A stretch of DNA of 64,000 nt from Brachynemurus nebulosus (lineage: Eukaryota; Arthropoda; Insecta; Neuroptera; Myrmeleontidae), in the NCBI GenBank assembly GCA_035578155.1, contig JAPWDM010000001.1, positions 77,040,472 through 77,104,471 on the forward strand. The letters are read 5' to 3'. This document shows, piece by piece, positions 43,595 through 56,293 of this stretch; within the stretch, counting starts at the first letter, position 1, and every line of letters starts with the position of its first letter. The notes beneath the pieces were generated by a model, which saw only the letters and a program-made list of their open reading frames with translations, did no database searches and was not told the origin of the DNA. Made by a program: the position numbers and the translations under genes.

Positions 43595-43836
43595 ACAATT
43601 TATTTATTTATGTCAATATTATTTTTCCCATTTCGGGTCATAATGCAAATGTTGAAAGAGTTTTTTCTTTAGTAGGTCAACATTGATCAAAAGAACGCAA
43701 CAAATTAAATGTCGATATTATAGCCAAAATGTTGGTTGTACAATTTAATTTTAAAAATTTGACTTTTAAAGGGTTTTACAACTCAATTTTAAAAGAAAAT
43801 GAGCTTTTAAAGCAGATGTCTGCAAGCGAAAAATAG
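43595..43836 (+). pseudogene. hAT transposase C-terminal (dimerisation) fragment
   Basis: The frame reads 'IIFPISGHNANVERVFSLVG', then a TGA (43684-43686), then 'SKERNKLNVDIIAKMLVVQF', ending at a TAG at 43834. N.ERVFS and RN.L.VD..A are the conserved hAT dimerisation-domain motifs. The TGA replaces the Trp expected before the RN motif. The catalytic domain is missing. Upstream Phe/Ser-rich codons in the same open frame are unrelated. Confidence 0.75.
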
Positions 43837-44734
43837 TAATTACTAGCTGACCCGGCCACGCGTTGCTGTGCCTCAGTTGCTATAATTGATTGAATTAATT
43901 TTTTCTTATCATTTTAAACGATACACTGCACAATTATAACACAATACACAGCATAATTATCAAAATCATTGACATCGTGAACATAAACAAATATGACGTG
44001 GAATAGAATGTATAATCTTGAAATCGAAATACAGCACCATCTACCGGGTGTCTACACAACCTAGTTGTTAAATGATGTTAGATTAAATTATAGGTAAAAT
44101 TTATAGATCAATTCAGTCATATATTACAAAATTCTATCAAAATCAATTATTTATAGCACTTGACTCTACTCGCCCAATGACTCTAAAATAACTATCTTCA
44201 TATTTTATTGGCATGGCTAATTACCGCACCGTAAGAACTTAGTATAAGTACCTATACCAGCAGTTTTAGAATTGTTTCTATTTTAGGCTCTTTAAGGCAT
44301 CAAAGCCCCGAGAAATTATTTTAACGTTACTTTCATCTTTCACAGAGATCTCAATAGTACTTGAGTAAAAATTGTTAAATTTTTCAGCTTTTTAATTTGC
44401 GCCCTATTTGGTGTAACTGGCGGACAATGTGACCACACGTCCATTTAAGTTTGATATTCTGAAATTTTGTACAAAATTGAAATCTTATGCGCTTCGCTTC
44501 GTTCGCTCGACAACTCTAAAGTATTATTCATATTTTCATATTTTCAAGTCATATTCATATTTTTATAGCACGTCTAATTTTCATAAAATTTTATCAAAAT
44601 CAGCCAAGTTATTTAATTAGAGTATAGAGTTGTTTAATTCGATAGCGCTGGAGAATTCACTTTAATTTCAAATCAGATATTCTGAAATTCTTGGCTATAT
44701 TCGTATTTCAATAACATGTATAATTTTCATACAT

Positions 44735-44960
44735 TAAAGGGAGGTTTACTTGAGCGTCGTTAAAAAAATCGATTTTTTTTGCAGAAATTGGTAGCTAATT
44801 ATGTGTAGAATATGTTCCCAAAGTGATTTTGCTGAAATTAATTTAAGGGAAGGTTTACTTGAGATTTGATCAAAACATCGATTTTTTTGCCGAAATTGAT
44901 AGCAAATTATGTGTAGAATATGTTCCCAAAGTGATTTTGCTGAAAATAATTTTAAAAAAA
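44735..44960. repeat. ~112-bp tandem duplication
   Basis: Two units contain AAGGGA.GGTTTACTTGAG, ATCGATTTTTTTGC.GAAATTG and TATGTGTAGAATATGTTCCC in the same order. The second begins near 44847. Confidence 0.85.
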
Positions 44961-45063
44961 GATTTTTGCACATAAACCGAATCCAGCTTTCTATAAAAAA
45001 AACTCGAAAAACGTAGTTCACGCAATAATGAGTATTAAATATAAAATTTTGAAAATACGTTTC

Positions 45064-45064
<1 letters not shown>

Positions 45065-45141
<77 letters not shown>

Positions 45142-45142
45142 A

Positions 45143-45225
<83 letters not shown>
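45065..45225. repeat. bipartite (TA)n microsatellite
   Basis: Two TA tracts separated by a TTTAATAATATTA spacer near 45138-45150. TTTAATAATAT recurs at the right edge, so the second tract with its edge looks like a duplication. Confidence 0.95.
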
Positions 45226-45228
<3 letters not shown>

Positions 45229-45680
45229 ATAATATCTCGGAGCCACATTTTTGGAACTGATTGACACGATAACTCAAAAACTATTCGATGGATCCTTTTT
45301 TTTAATATTTTATTTTAAAGATAATTCAATTCTCCGGCACCTATACCTAAGGCCGATACACTTACAATATTTTTTATTTATTTATTTTTTTTATTTTACT
45401 TTAAAGAGCGAAAAATAAGACAAAAATCGTAATCAAAAGTTCACACATCCGCCATTTTTTTTTTCTTTCAGCAATTTATTGATATTATTGGTAGAGGTGC
45501 CGGTACTCTTCATATATTTTGGATTTCGGTGGTTTATTACCGGCACTATGATGTCAACCAACAAGGCATCGGATTTTCGGATCGTTACACTGCACTACCT
45601 ATAAAATGGACAATTTATTTTTCCTTGAATTTTTTTTTGTGTAGCTTAATACTTAATAAATATGTGTACTAAATTTGAAA

Positions 45681-46382
45681 TCGATATTTACTTCCGTTTT
45701 TGAGAAAAAAATTCCAGAAAAATTCATAATTTTTAAGGACTTTCAAGTAAACGTCCCCTTAAGTTCTTATCGCAGATAGTTGGATATTCATATTGACAAT
45801 TGTAAGAGCACTATAATTTGTGAGACATTTTGAGATTCCAAGGCTCTGGAGAATATTTCAGAATTCACATTAATTTATTTCGGAATCTCTATAATATTTG
45901 AGGGAAATTTGGATAAGAACCGTCTGATCGTTTATTTGAAGGGTTTTTTGGGTCCGCAAAAGCTCACGGGGGAATTATAGCCTCATGTCCACTTTTTTCA
46001 GTAACTCAGTACTATTCGAGAACTCAGTACTCAGTACTTATCGATATTTACTTCCGTTTTTGAGAAAAAAATTCCAGAAAAATTCATAATTTTTAAGGAC
46101 TTTCAAGTAAACGTCCCCTTAAGTTCTTATCGCAGATAGTTGGATATTCATATTGACAATTGTAAGAGCACTATAATTTGTGAGACATTTTGCGATTCCA
46201 AGGCTCTGGAGAATATTTCAGAATTCACATTAATTTATTTCGGAATCTCTATAATATTTGAGGGAAATTTGGATAAGAACCGTCTGATCGTTTATTTGAA
46301 GGGTTTTTTGGGTCCGCAAAAGCTCACGGGGGAATTATAGCCTCATGTCCACTTTTTTCAGTAACTCAGTACTATTCGAGAA
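45681..46382. repeat. near-perfect 342-bp tandem duplication (360-bp offset)
   Basis: 45681-46022 is repeated at 46041-46382. I see one base difference (TGAGATTCC against TGCGATTCC). The 18-bp spacer is built of CTCAGTACTCAGTACTTA, itself a short repeat. The small ORF in the second copy is only open because of that base change. Confidence 0.9.
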
Positions 46383-47013
46383 AAGATCCGTTCAGCCATT
46401 TATTTTGGGTTTCTTTGGAGAGCCAAAAATTTGGTAACGGTACGTCCAGTTTGATACCTGCTACCGTTTTCTCGAAACTACGGAAGACAGATAAGTAAAG
46501 TCCATATTTTATTTTTAATATCAGGATACCGAGCCCGGCGCGATGAAAATTTCATCTATATGGAATTTGCTGAGAACAGCAGACTTGCCAATTGATGATA
46601 ACTGGACAGTCCAGTTGTTTATTTCTTTATAGAATACAAATTAATAGTATTTTGCACAGTGAATAAGTGATTTCATAGTAGTCGTAGGTAAAAATATTAT
46701 TGGTGGTATCTATAGAAATATTTATTAAATACTGACAAAAATTCCAAAATTATTTTTCTGCAAATACTAAGTAACTAAAAATTTGTATGATTTTTTTATA
46801 ATTTTATCCATAGGTAGCTTTATACAGTAATAACAAATTGATATTTTACGGTTTTTCGTAAATTTCGACGGTTAGACTAAAAATTGTGCAAAACCCTTTC
46901 TTAGCGAGCGCCTACGACCCAATAGGGACCTACATGCCAAGTTTCAAGTTAGTAGGTATTATAGTTTTGGAGATTTCGTGATGAGTGAATGAGTGGTGTT
47001 TCTCTTTTATATA

Positions 47014-48772
47014 TAGGGTGGGAGTGCTAAAAGTCGGCCACTTAAACAATTAACGACGTGCAGAATTCTGAATTTTGAATTTACGCGTATTTTGATTATC
47101 CCAATAAGTACTTTTAAGTATCGCCTTTCTAACTAAATGGAGATTAAATTTCTAAATTAACAAACAATTAAAATATTTTAACTTTTATCTTTAAAAATGT
47201 ATTGGCCTTAAGTCGGCCACCTATGCCCTAAAGCCGGCCAAAAATGTTCCTAAGGTCGGCCACCTGGATTTTTCATAACATAAATGAATTACCCGATTGT
47301 AGTTTATATGACGCTAAGGCAAACGTTTAAGGAAAACTATTCTTACATTATAATATATTATTAATTTAAATTTAAATCAAAACAGAATTATAAAAGAACA
47401 TTTTTAAATATTTTTTAACAAATATCAATAACTGGTAATCATGATTACAAACTACATTTAGAAAATATAACTTGTAATGTAATGTAATTTTCGATTAAAT
47501 TTCATTTTGTAATCGTAATTTGTAATTGTTTTTGAATTACAAAATATATTATTTAATTACATAATTATGATTAATTTTGCTTTAAGTTACCTATAAATAT
47601 GAATAAAACTGCAATATAAATTAAAGCAATTTCGATAGTGAAACAGTTAGGTTAAAGGGCAAATTAAGGTAGGGTTAGCAAATAGATTGTTTATTTTATT
47701 AATTTGAGGCCTAACAGAGCCTAAATTAGTCGCCTGTAATCAATTTATGATAAGTAATTCGATATCGATAATTTTCGATAACGAAAAGTAGGTTTTGGTA
47801 GTCCCAATATGTTCGGAATAATCACAACTTGCTTCGCTTAAGCTTTCAAAAATTTCGTTATTTTTTCGCTACGACGCACCGTTTACGAGATATCTACGAT
47901 CAAAAGTTTACGTTTACGAAAAGTATTGAAAAATAATTTTTTTACAAATGTGTTACGGCTGACCAACTCGATCGGGCTAATAGAGTCTAAATTAACCAGT
48001 TATAACCAATTTATAATAACTAATTCAATATCGATAATTTTCGATAACGAAAAGTCAGAAAAGTAGGTTTCAGCAGTCGCAATAGGATTGGAATAACAAT
48101 AACTCGCTTCGCTTAAGCCTTCAAAAATTTCGTTCTTTTTTCGCTATGATGCATCGCTTATGAGGTATTTACGATCAAAGTTATCGATTACGAAAAGTAT
48201 TGTTTAAATACAAACAATAAAAAAAACATTTAGATTTTAGCATTGCGTAACTTTAGAAGCACTTTTTATAACTACTACTTATAGCCAGTGTGTTAATAAT
48301 AAGTACAAGAAAACTAGTTTGTTAACGGCCTGGCCGACCTTAGGATTTCTCTAGAAATATCCCTAATGTCGGCCGTACGTTTTTTTTTAGATTTCAAACG
48401 ATAAACGTTTTAAACAATTTCTAACATCTTGTAAGGTGTATAATGTTATCAAATTTCGTAAATTCAATCGTTATTGTTAAAAACTTATAAAGCAACAGCT
48501 TATTTCCCGCACTGACTAAACTTACAAATTATAGAATGATCGATCCATTTTCAACACAAGTTGTCAATTATCAATCGATTAAAGTGTAATAAAACATTAA
48601 CTACTTGATAAAAATTATTGATTTTAAAAATCGTAAATCCAGAATAGATAAGCCTTTTGTTTCTATATGATTATCAAGCATTTTCGATGTTTTAAAACCT
48701 TGTTTTTTTAAAAAAAAAAGCAACTAGTGGCCGACCTTAGGGTACCGGCCGACATTAGGCAATCCCATCCTG
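47014..48772. mobile_element. 1.76-kb TA-target element with GTCGGCC subterminal repeats
   Basis: The ends TAGGGTGGGAGTGCTAAAAG then TCGGCC, and inverted CAGGATGGGATTGCCTAATG then TCGGCC, are flanked by TA (47012-47013 and 48773-48774). GTCGGCC or GCCGGCC words recur at least six times near the ends. TIR style and TA target suggest pogo/Tigger or a related Tc1/mariner group. No transposase ORF is left. Two ~255-bp direct repeats (47715-47950 and 47965-48225) sit in the middle. Confidence 0.75.
47715..48225. repeat. ~255-bp imperfect tandem pair inside the element
   Basis: Both copies share ATCGATAATTTTCGATAACG, CTTCGCTTAAGC.TTCAAAAA and ACGAAAAGTATTG in order. Confidence 0.8.
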
Positions 48773-48774
48773 TA

Positions 48775-49599
48775 TAGATTTTATGTTACAATTAATTTAA
48801 AGTTTATTTAGTTTATTAGTGTTTTGTTTAATTTCGTTTTTCATTGCAAATTGCGATAGTAGTTACTGCTAACTATTATTGCCATGCAATTATTGAAATT
48901 AATATTGTAATGAATATTGAATGATTAATAATAAAGAAAACTTATTCAATCAATTTTATTGTCGTTTCATTAGAATTTAAGAAAATTTTATGGTAATTGA
49001 TAAAAAAGCCTTATTTTAATTTTTTAAAAATAGTCGTGTTTTACTAAGACAAAAAAATTAAGGGTGTCCAGCTTTTTTACCCAAATGTCCGGCTTTTCGA
49101 TTTTAAGATCTGGCAACCCTAATTGCACATATGTGAGACCAACACAGGGTACTGTTTCCTTTCCAATAACAAATTGGTATGTAGCGAAAACATGAATTGT
49201 AGATGAATTTATGTGTATCGCTGATTGTTTGCGAAGAAAGCGACGACGAATGACGATTAGTATTCCCCGTAATAGGGCTGGTAAGATACCAGACCCCGGT
49301 TCTTCCTCCTGGACAACTAATTATTTTTTTACCTTTGGTTAAAAATATGTTTGACATAATATGTTATTTATTACTACATTCAATAGAAATACAATAAAAT
49401 AATATCTGTAATACAATTTATTTGTTTAATTTTTTAACTTTTCGTCCTTTTTTAAATTTAATTTGCTCATTTGTCAAACTTTCTTCTTTTTTGATTTATA
49501 ATATTAATTAAATTCGTGCCGATTTTTATTTTTGCATGGTTTTTAGATGATTAATTACGTAAATACTGAATACCATACGTTAGGCGTACATTACATTTT
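48775..49599. other. intergenic with a solitary hAT-like end
   Basis: At 49062-49121 the inverse of AGGGTTGCCAGATCTTAAAA and TGTCC.GCTTTTTTACCC words resembles a hAT terminal end. No partner was found. A minus-strand frame at 49357-49103 overlaps it and shows no domain. Confidence 0.35.
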
Positions 49600-50219
<620 letters not shown>

Positions 50220-51130
50220 TGGATCTTTTCTGAATTCACGAGGCCCTGGAAAGAAATTTCTAACTCATGTATTTTTGTGTAATCTCAATAATATTTGAGC
50301 AAAATTTGATCAAGTTCCGTGTACTCGTTTATTTTAATCCCTTTTTGGATCTCTAAGATCCTGACGAATGATTTTGATCTCACATTCTCATATCTTAATA
50401 GTATTTAAAAAAAAATTAGTTCAGATCTGTCCAACCACTTATTTTAGGTGATGTTTGGGTCTCCGGGACTCTAAGCATCCTAATGTAACACAGCCGATGA
50501 AAGTCTAGAATTGTTTAACAGTAAACAGTGAAAAATGTTTAGCCTTCGAAATTGGTTGGGCAATTGATTTTGAGCGCTTTTCGAGTCGCCAGATCCCTGG
50601 GGGACGCCCAAGTTTCATATAACACGGCCTATATTAATTTGGAATAATTTAGCTTTTTAACTTTAAAAAAAATTTCAAAATCGGTTAGGTAGTTTATTTT
50701 CGGTACCTTTTGGGTGTTCAGGGCTTTGGATAACTATATGATCTCACATAACGTAGCCTAAATAAATCTGGAATAGTTGTCTGACATTGGAAAAATCTTT
50801 TGAGTAGTTTTCTTTAGGTCCTAGTTAGGTTTTCAGAGTCCAGGGGACCTCATAATCTTGTATAAAATAGCTGCCTAATAGTGAACAAATTTTCAAAATC
50901 GGTTGGATAGTTTATATTCTAGGAGTTTCCTGGATCTTCAGGACCTTGGGAGACTAATCTAATATAACATAGCTTATGCCATTTGGAATATTTATAGCTA
51001 GTTCTTTAACAGTAAAAAAATTATCAAAATTGGCGCAAAATTTCAAAATTTTAATTTTCAAATAGCTTTTTCGTAAGTTCTTATAATAACAAAGCCTATA
51101 TTAATTAATTAAATCTGGAATAGTTTAGCT
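50220..51130. repeat. diverged tandem array of ~120-150-bp monomers
   Basis: TCAAAATCGGTTGG..AGTTTATTTT, TTCAGGGCTTTGG, GATCTCACAT and CATAGCCTA..TAAATCTGGAATAGTT blocks repeat in order about six times with much divergence. Related to the monomers at 42850 and 45850. Confidence 0.65.
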
Positions 51131-52246
51131 ATCAAACAAAATTTTTAAAGTCGGTCCAATACACTTATTGAGTTTACTTCAGACATACAAACTCTGTTTA
51201 CTAAAAGATTGATCGATCGTTAAGAACTTATGGGTTCGCTTGAGGAAAAATAGGATACTGGGCTGATTTAGCTGACGTCTCAATACGCTCGCAAACTTAA
51301 TAAAAAGAATTGAAAAAAGTGCCAACTCGGGAAATCCAAAAAATATTATTTTAAATGAGTGCCTTGGACTATCTCGAATTTTACGAAAACCGGTTTCTAT
51401 ACTAATTTTACCACGTTCTGTCAGAAAATCATGGTCTCATTCTTGTACCGTGGCCTCTCCATATTTTTACAGCACATCGAGTACAGTTTCCTGCATCCTT
51501 TTTCTGCACGTTTCCTCTGTTCTATAAGCATGTCGATTTTGCAAAAGATCCGAGCACGCATTGAGGAAAAACTTGAGAATATTTGAATTTCACTTAAAGT
51601 GATTTTATCCGAAAATGATTACGTTTAAAGCCCTAATATCGATGTATAAGACTAACTGTCATATTGTGCATTTAGTGCTGCTATTAGTTTTTGAATTTCC
51701 CATTTAGGCACTTTTACCCCTCTTTACCTCGAACGTTCCTTTAATAATATAGACTAAGTAATTATAGACGATGTAAAAATAAACGTACCTTTTGCGAAAA
51801 ATATTTATATTTCTTTGAACAATATAATCCACAGTCACATTTTGGAAGAAGCAATGTATAATACTAATAGTTTATAATACAATTTTTTTTACGAATGTAA
51901 GTTTAGGTTTTCTTTAAGCTTTTGTTTTATTTATTTCTGAAGATGGCTTATATTATTACTTTTTTTTTATTTTGATACAATAAATTTAATTTCTATTGAA
52001 GGTAACTTTACCAAACCGCATTTTATGTCAAACAAATTAAAATTTCATTGTTTACGGTGTCTGTGGTATTTCTTTAATGACAGGAATATTTCAAACAAAT
52101 CTATTATGTGGTATTATATAAATTTTTCTGAAATTGGTAGTCGCGATTTCCTCAAAGCTGTTGAGACACTGTTGAAAACACTAATGTACCATAATATGCA
52201 TTAAAAATAAAATACGAATAATTTGAAGAAATCGAAGAAAGAAACT
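51131..52246. other. intergenic, no gene recognised
   Basis: A 75-aa plus-strand frame at 51359-51586 shows no known domain. Confidence 0.5.
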
Positions 52247-52251
52247 TTATA

Positions 52252-52408
52252 CATATCGTCAGCTAAGTATTGGTTCGCACCAAGTCAGTTTTTAAAAAAA
52301 AAATTTCTAATAGTGGCTTCCTCAGTGCCCAAAACTAACAAAATAACTGTCTAGAAAAAATGTTTAAAAAGTTGACTTGGTACAAACCAATACTCAGCTG
52401 ACGATATG
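52252..52408. mobile_element. 157-bp foldback MITE, TSD TTATA
   Basis: Inverted 42-bp ends (CATATCGTCAGCTAAGTATT, continuing GGTTCGCACCAAGTCA) are flanked by TTATA (52247-52251 and 52409-52413). It is non-coding. Confidence 0.8.
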
Positions 52409-52784
52409 TTATAGTCAAAGATCGATATGCAGTCTCTTCGCGGAATGACTCGTTTATCCTAAGTTTGACCAGCACCTTTCGGCAAACCACGAAATAGGTT
52501 TCTATTTCAGCTTTTGACTGATGTATTTTTAGTCAAACCGAGAAGTATCTATCTTTTTAGTCAAACGTCAAAAGTAAAATAATCTGTTTCGGGGTTTTCT
52601 TCGTCTATTGTAGAAGCGACTAAGTAAGGCAAATTCGGTCAAAAGTCGATTTGTACTGCACTTGTTGCATGTTTAAACAGGTTTTTGCAGGCGATCCTAA
52701 CTCTTTGCGGTAGTCTAATAAATCTATTTGTCAATCCATACTGGTAAAGCTTAAAGTAATTAAACTGTGTTGTGACTGAATCCG

Positions 52785-53213
52785 TGAATAAAGAAGCTTT
52801 GAAAGCAAAGTTTATGCAGAAAATATCTAATCTGAATAAGGATAAGTGTTCATTTCATATTGGGAATGAACGAAAATATGAGCAGATGATATGTTAGGTC
52901 GAATCTGCCAAAGTATCTGCTAATTGTAAGAAGATATCTTTACAGTATCGCCGCGCCGTCTCAAACGCTACGACGTTGTGTGTCTCGGAGATGAAAAAAA
53001 ATGTTTAAGCCATTATCCGGTACAAAAAATATTCAATACTACGTTGTAGACGACGATGTGATTGAAAGTGCTCATCACGAATGTGGCCATGGTGATAGAG
53101 ATCTTATAACTAAAGCCTTGAATATAAAGTATGCAAGTGATATAACCGAAAACTTAGCAGAATATTTCAGAAAATTTTCCAGTGATGTTAACTATAACGT
53201 AAACTTTCTTTAA
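52785..53213 (+). pseudogene. KRAB-A-domain-2-like (GINGER-related) fragment
   Basis: The frame contains 'FMQKISNLNKDKCSFHIGNE' and, after stops and a shift, 'YYVVDDDVIESAHHECGHGD' then 'LITKALNIKYASDITENLAE'. The H...GHG.RD...L..KY..IT pattern is the zinc-finger/linker segment before the integrase core in KRBA2-like proteins, which derive from GINGER-type transposons. The integrase core is absent; a LINE follows instead. Confidence 0.55.
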
Positions 53214-53229
53214 TATAAAACAAATGAAG

Positions 53230-55806
53230 AATTGGTGGAACTAAATTTCGAAAGTGATCTAACCGAGAATACAATGAACCAATTACCTATAACGAACTAA
53301 AAAACGCAATTAAAACCCTGAAATCCTCCTCCCCAGGACCAGATCAAATACGCCCTCATTTATTACGTAACCTAAATGATGATCACCTTAAAAAAATTTT
53401 AAACTTCTTCAACGAAATATACAGTACCGACTCCTTACCATTATCCTGGAATGAAGCTACAATAATACCTATTCTCAAACCACCCAAAAATCCCCACAAT
53501 ATTAACAACTATCGTCCCATATCACTAACCAGTGTTATCTGCAAAACCTTTGAAAGAATAATCAATACTAGATTAAGATGGATTCTGGAAAAAAGTGCTG
53601 CACTATACACCAACCAAAATGGTTTCAGAGAAAACAGATCAACTGCCGACAGCCAAACCACACTAACTGTTGACATAATGAATTCTTTTACAGTCAATCA
53701 CTTCACAGTAGCGATTTTCTTTGACATCGAAAAAGCTTTCGACATGGTCTGGCGAAGAAAAATTTTACAAGAACTCCACAACATGGGACTTAAAGGACAT
53801 TTACCGAAATTTATCAAAAACTTCTTAAAACATAGATCATTTCAAGTAAAAGCTAACAACTACTACTCTGGAAAAAGAACGTTAGAAAACGGAACACCCC
53901 AAGGAAGCGTCATTAGTACTACTCTATTTCTAATTGCCATAAATAACCTAACAGAAAAAGTAAAAGCCCCAGTTAAATTCAGCTTGCATGCAGACGACTT
54001 AGTGGCATACCTAGACACTGATGATAGACAATACGCTCAACACACAATGCAAAATCTCCTAAATTCACTAGAAGTATGGACACAAGAAAATGGGTTTAAG
54101 TTTTCACCAGGAAAAACGGTATATATGATCTTCAACAGGACCAAACAACCACTTGACAACTTCCATCTTTATATATACCAACAAGAAATTCAAAAAGTTT
54201 CCAATGTAAACTACTTAGGAATGAATTTTGACGAAAAATTCACCTGAAAACTACACATTAACATGATGAAAACAAACTGTACACAAAAAATCAATATACT
54301 GAAAACAGTTGTTCATAGAACCTGGGGAAGTGACAGAAAATCATTATTACTGCTATAAAAAGCTACAATTTTGCCTATTCTAGACTATGGAGCACACATA
54401 TATTCATCCGCTACTGAAATTGAATTAATGAGACTATAAATACTATCCATAACTAAAGATTAAGAATAGTAACTGGAGCTTTCAGAACCTGTCCAGCTGA
54501 AAGTCTTTGCATCGACTCTGGGGAACTTCCTCTTTCTTATAGACGTGACATTATAAAAACCAAGTATTGGTTAAAAATTTTATCTAATCCGACCAACCCC
54601 TGCTACTCCCGATTAAAATGTCCCCCATATACACACTTGTTCCAAAAAAAGAAAAGAATCCCTAAACCTTTTTTCCTAACGAAAATATTAACAGATTTCC
54701 AACTACAAAACCTTGATATCTTCCAGTCAACCATTTTCGATACCGCCCCCCTGGCAAATCGACAAGCCTATTATTATTGATAACCTTACAAAATATCCCA
54801 AAGATGTTACCAACCCCCTAACTTACAAATGCGAATTTTCAAACATACTACACAACTACAAAGACACAAATATGATATATACTGATGGCTCCAAGTATGG
54901 TGACAATACTGGATGTTCATTTGTTCACTCCAACGGAATAACAAGATACAAGCTACCTCGTGATTATTCAGTCTTCTCTGCCGAATTATATGCAATCCAG
55001 CAAGCGGTTCATTACATAACCCAGCACAATAACAACAACGACACATATTTAATTTGCTCCGACTCCAAAAGTGCCTTAGATGCCAAAAAGTCACCAACAA
55101 AGAAGCATCCCATCGCACAATCTATAAAATATCTCATAAATAAGAGCAAAAATTCTAGTAAAAATATCCAATTTTGGTGGATCCCTAGTCACATCGGCAT
55201 ACAAGGGAACGAGACAGCAGACACTGAGGCACGAAACGCTGCAATTAATGATCCTACAACTGCAGCACCAATACCTGCCCAGGACCTAAATCACTCTTTA
55301 AAAAAAAAATTATTCTACAATGGAATGAAAAATGGCAATCTACTCGTCAAAAATTAAAGACACAACAACACCTTGGGAAACGTCACACCAAAACAATAGA
55401 CTAATTGAATCAACTTTAACTCGTATTAGAACTGGTCACTCCAAGTACACACATAACACCTTTTAAAAAATAGCCCACCGCCAGTATGTACTCAATGCAG
55501 CAGGCCCTTAACCATTCAGCATATCATCATTGAATGCCCCCAATATACAGCTCAACGTCGCAGAAACCATATCCCGGATTCACTCAAAGAAGCAGCTGAC
55601 AACAACCAAATCTCTGTCACCAACCTAATCCGCTATTTACGTGAAACTAACTTAATCAACAAAATCTAAACCATAATGTAATAATTACAAAAAACAATAT
55701 TAATACCAGACATTAGTGTGTGCTTAAAAACAACAAATTCTACATCTAAATGGTGCATATGACTATTGTTCCGCACCAATAAATAATCTGTATTGTATTG
55801 TATTTT
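53230..55806 (+). mobile_element. 5'-truncated LINE (RT and RNase H), broken
   Basis: Plus-strand frames give a reverse transcriptase ('KSSSPGPDQIRP', 'NNYRPISLTSVICKTFERII', 'FFDIEKAFDMVWR', 'GTPQGSVIS', then the active site as 'SLHADDLVAYL', normally F/Y-ADD) in one frame from ~53260 to a TGA at 54245. RNase H follows at 54860-55240 ('MIYTDGSKYGDNTG', 'FSAELYAIQQAVHYI', 'CSDSKSALDA', 'WWIPSHIGIQGNETAD'). A remnant Cys/His tail ends near 55667. The 3' end has TATTG repeats, typical of LINE tails. RNase H places it near the I/R1/Jockey-group clades. Several stops make it dead, and the endonuclease domain is lost to 5' truncation. Confidence 0.85.
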
Positions 55807-55977
55807 GTAGTTAAAGACATATGCACAAAACTTCATATCTCTATCTCTTTCCTATCGTTCGTGGTACGTCTCAGAAAATCACATGAAATTTAGTGTAACG
55901 AAATGTAACGACAAAAAATATTAGGTTTTAAAAATTACAGGTAACACTCAAAACATCATGATTTTCTTAGAAATTGC

Positions 55978-56090
55978 TTTCCGGAATAAAAACTTTTGTT
56001 GTACTTGGCTCAAGATTTTTTTGTTTTGTTTTGTTTATTAATATCAAATAAAATCTTAGCCAAGTACAACAAAAGTTTTTATTCCGGAAA
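55978..56090. mobile_element. 113-bp foldback sequence
   Basis: TTTCCGGAATAAAAACTTTT then GTTGTACTTGGCT recurs fully inverted after a ~25-bp T/G-rich loop. No clear target duplication. Confidence 0.7.
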
Positions 56091-56293
56091 TTAGTATTAA
56101 TTTTTTTTACATTCTTTTTTTAAGTACCATCTGTACGTAAGCTGAGTTATTATAATTATGTCTGTTCTTGGCATAGCAATGGATTTCAATTATTTTTTGG
56201 AAGCTTTATTTTTTTTAAATACAAATACATAATATTCTTGGGGCAATTTTTTACAGATATTCCCAAATATCTGTTTTTGTCGGATTAGTTGTA

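Larger units (their letters stand above)
43848..47011. repeat. dispersed-repeat region, 'CTGACCCGGCCACGCG' to 'TGATGAGTGAATGAG'
   Basis: It opens with TAGCTGACCCGGCCACGCGT and closes with GAGATTTCGTGATGAGTGAA then TTTTATATATA, a start and end often seen on multicopy insect non-coding repeats (recollection). The inside is not one clean unit: it holds ~125-bp monomers, tandem duplications and a (TA)n tract. No coding sequence is recognised in the region. Confidence 0.35.
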
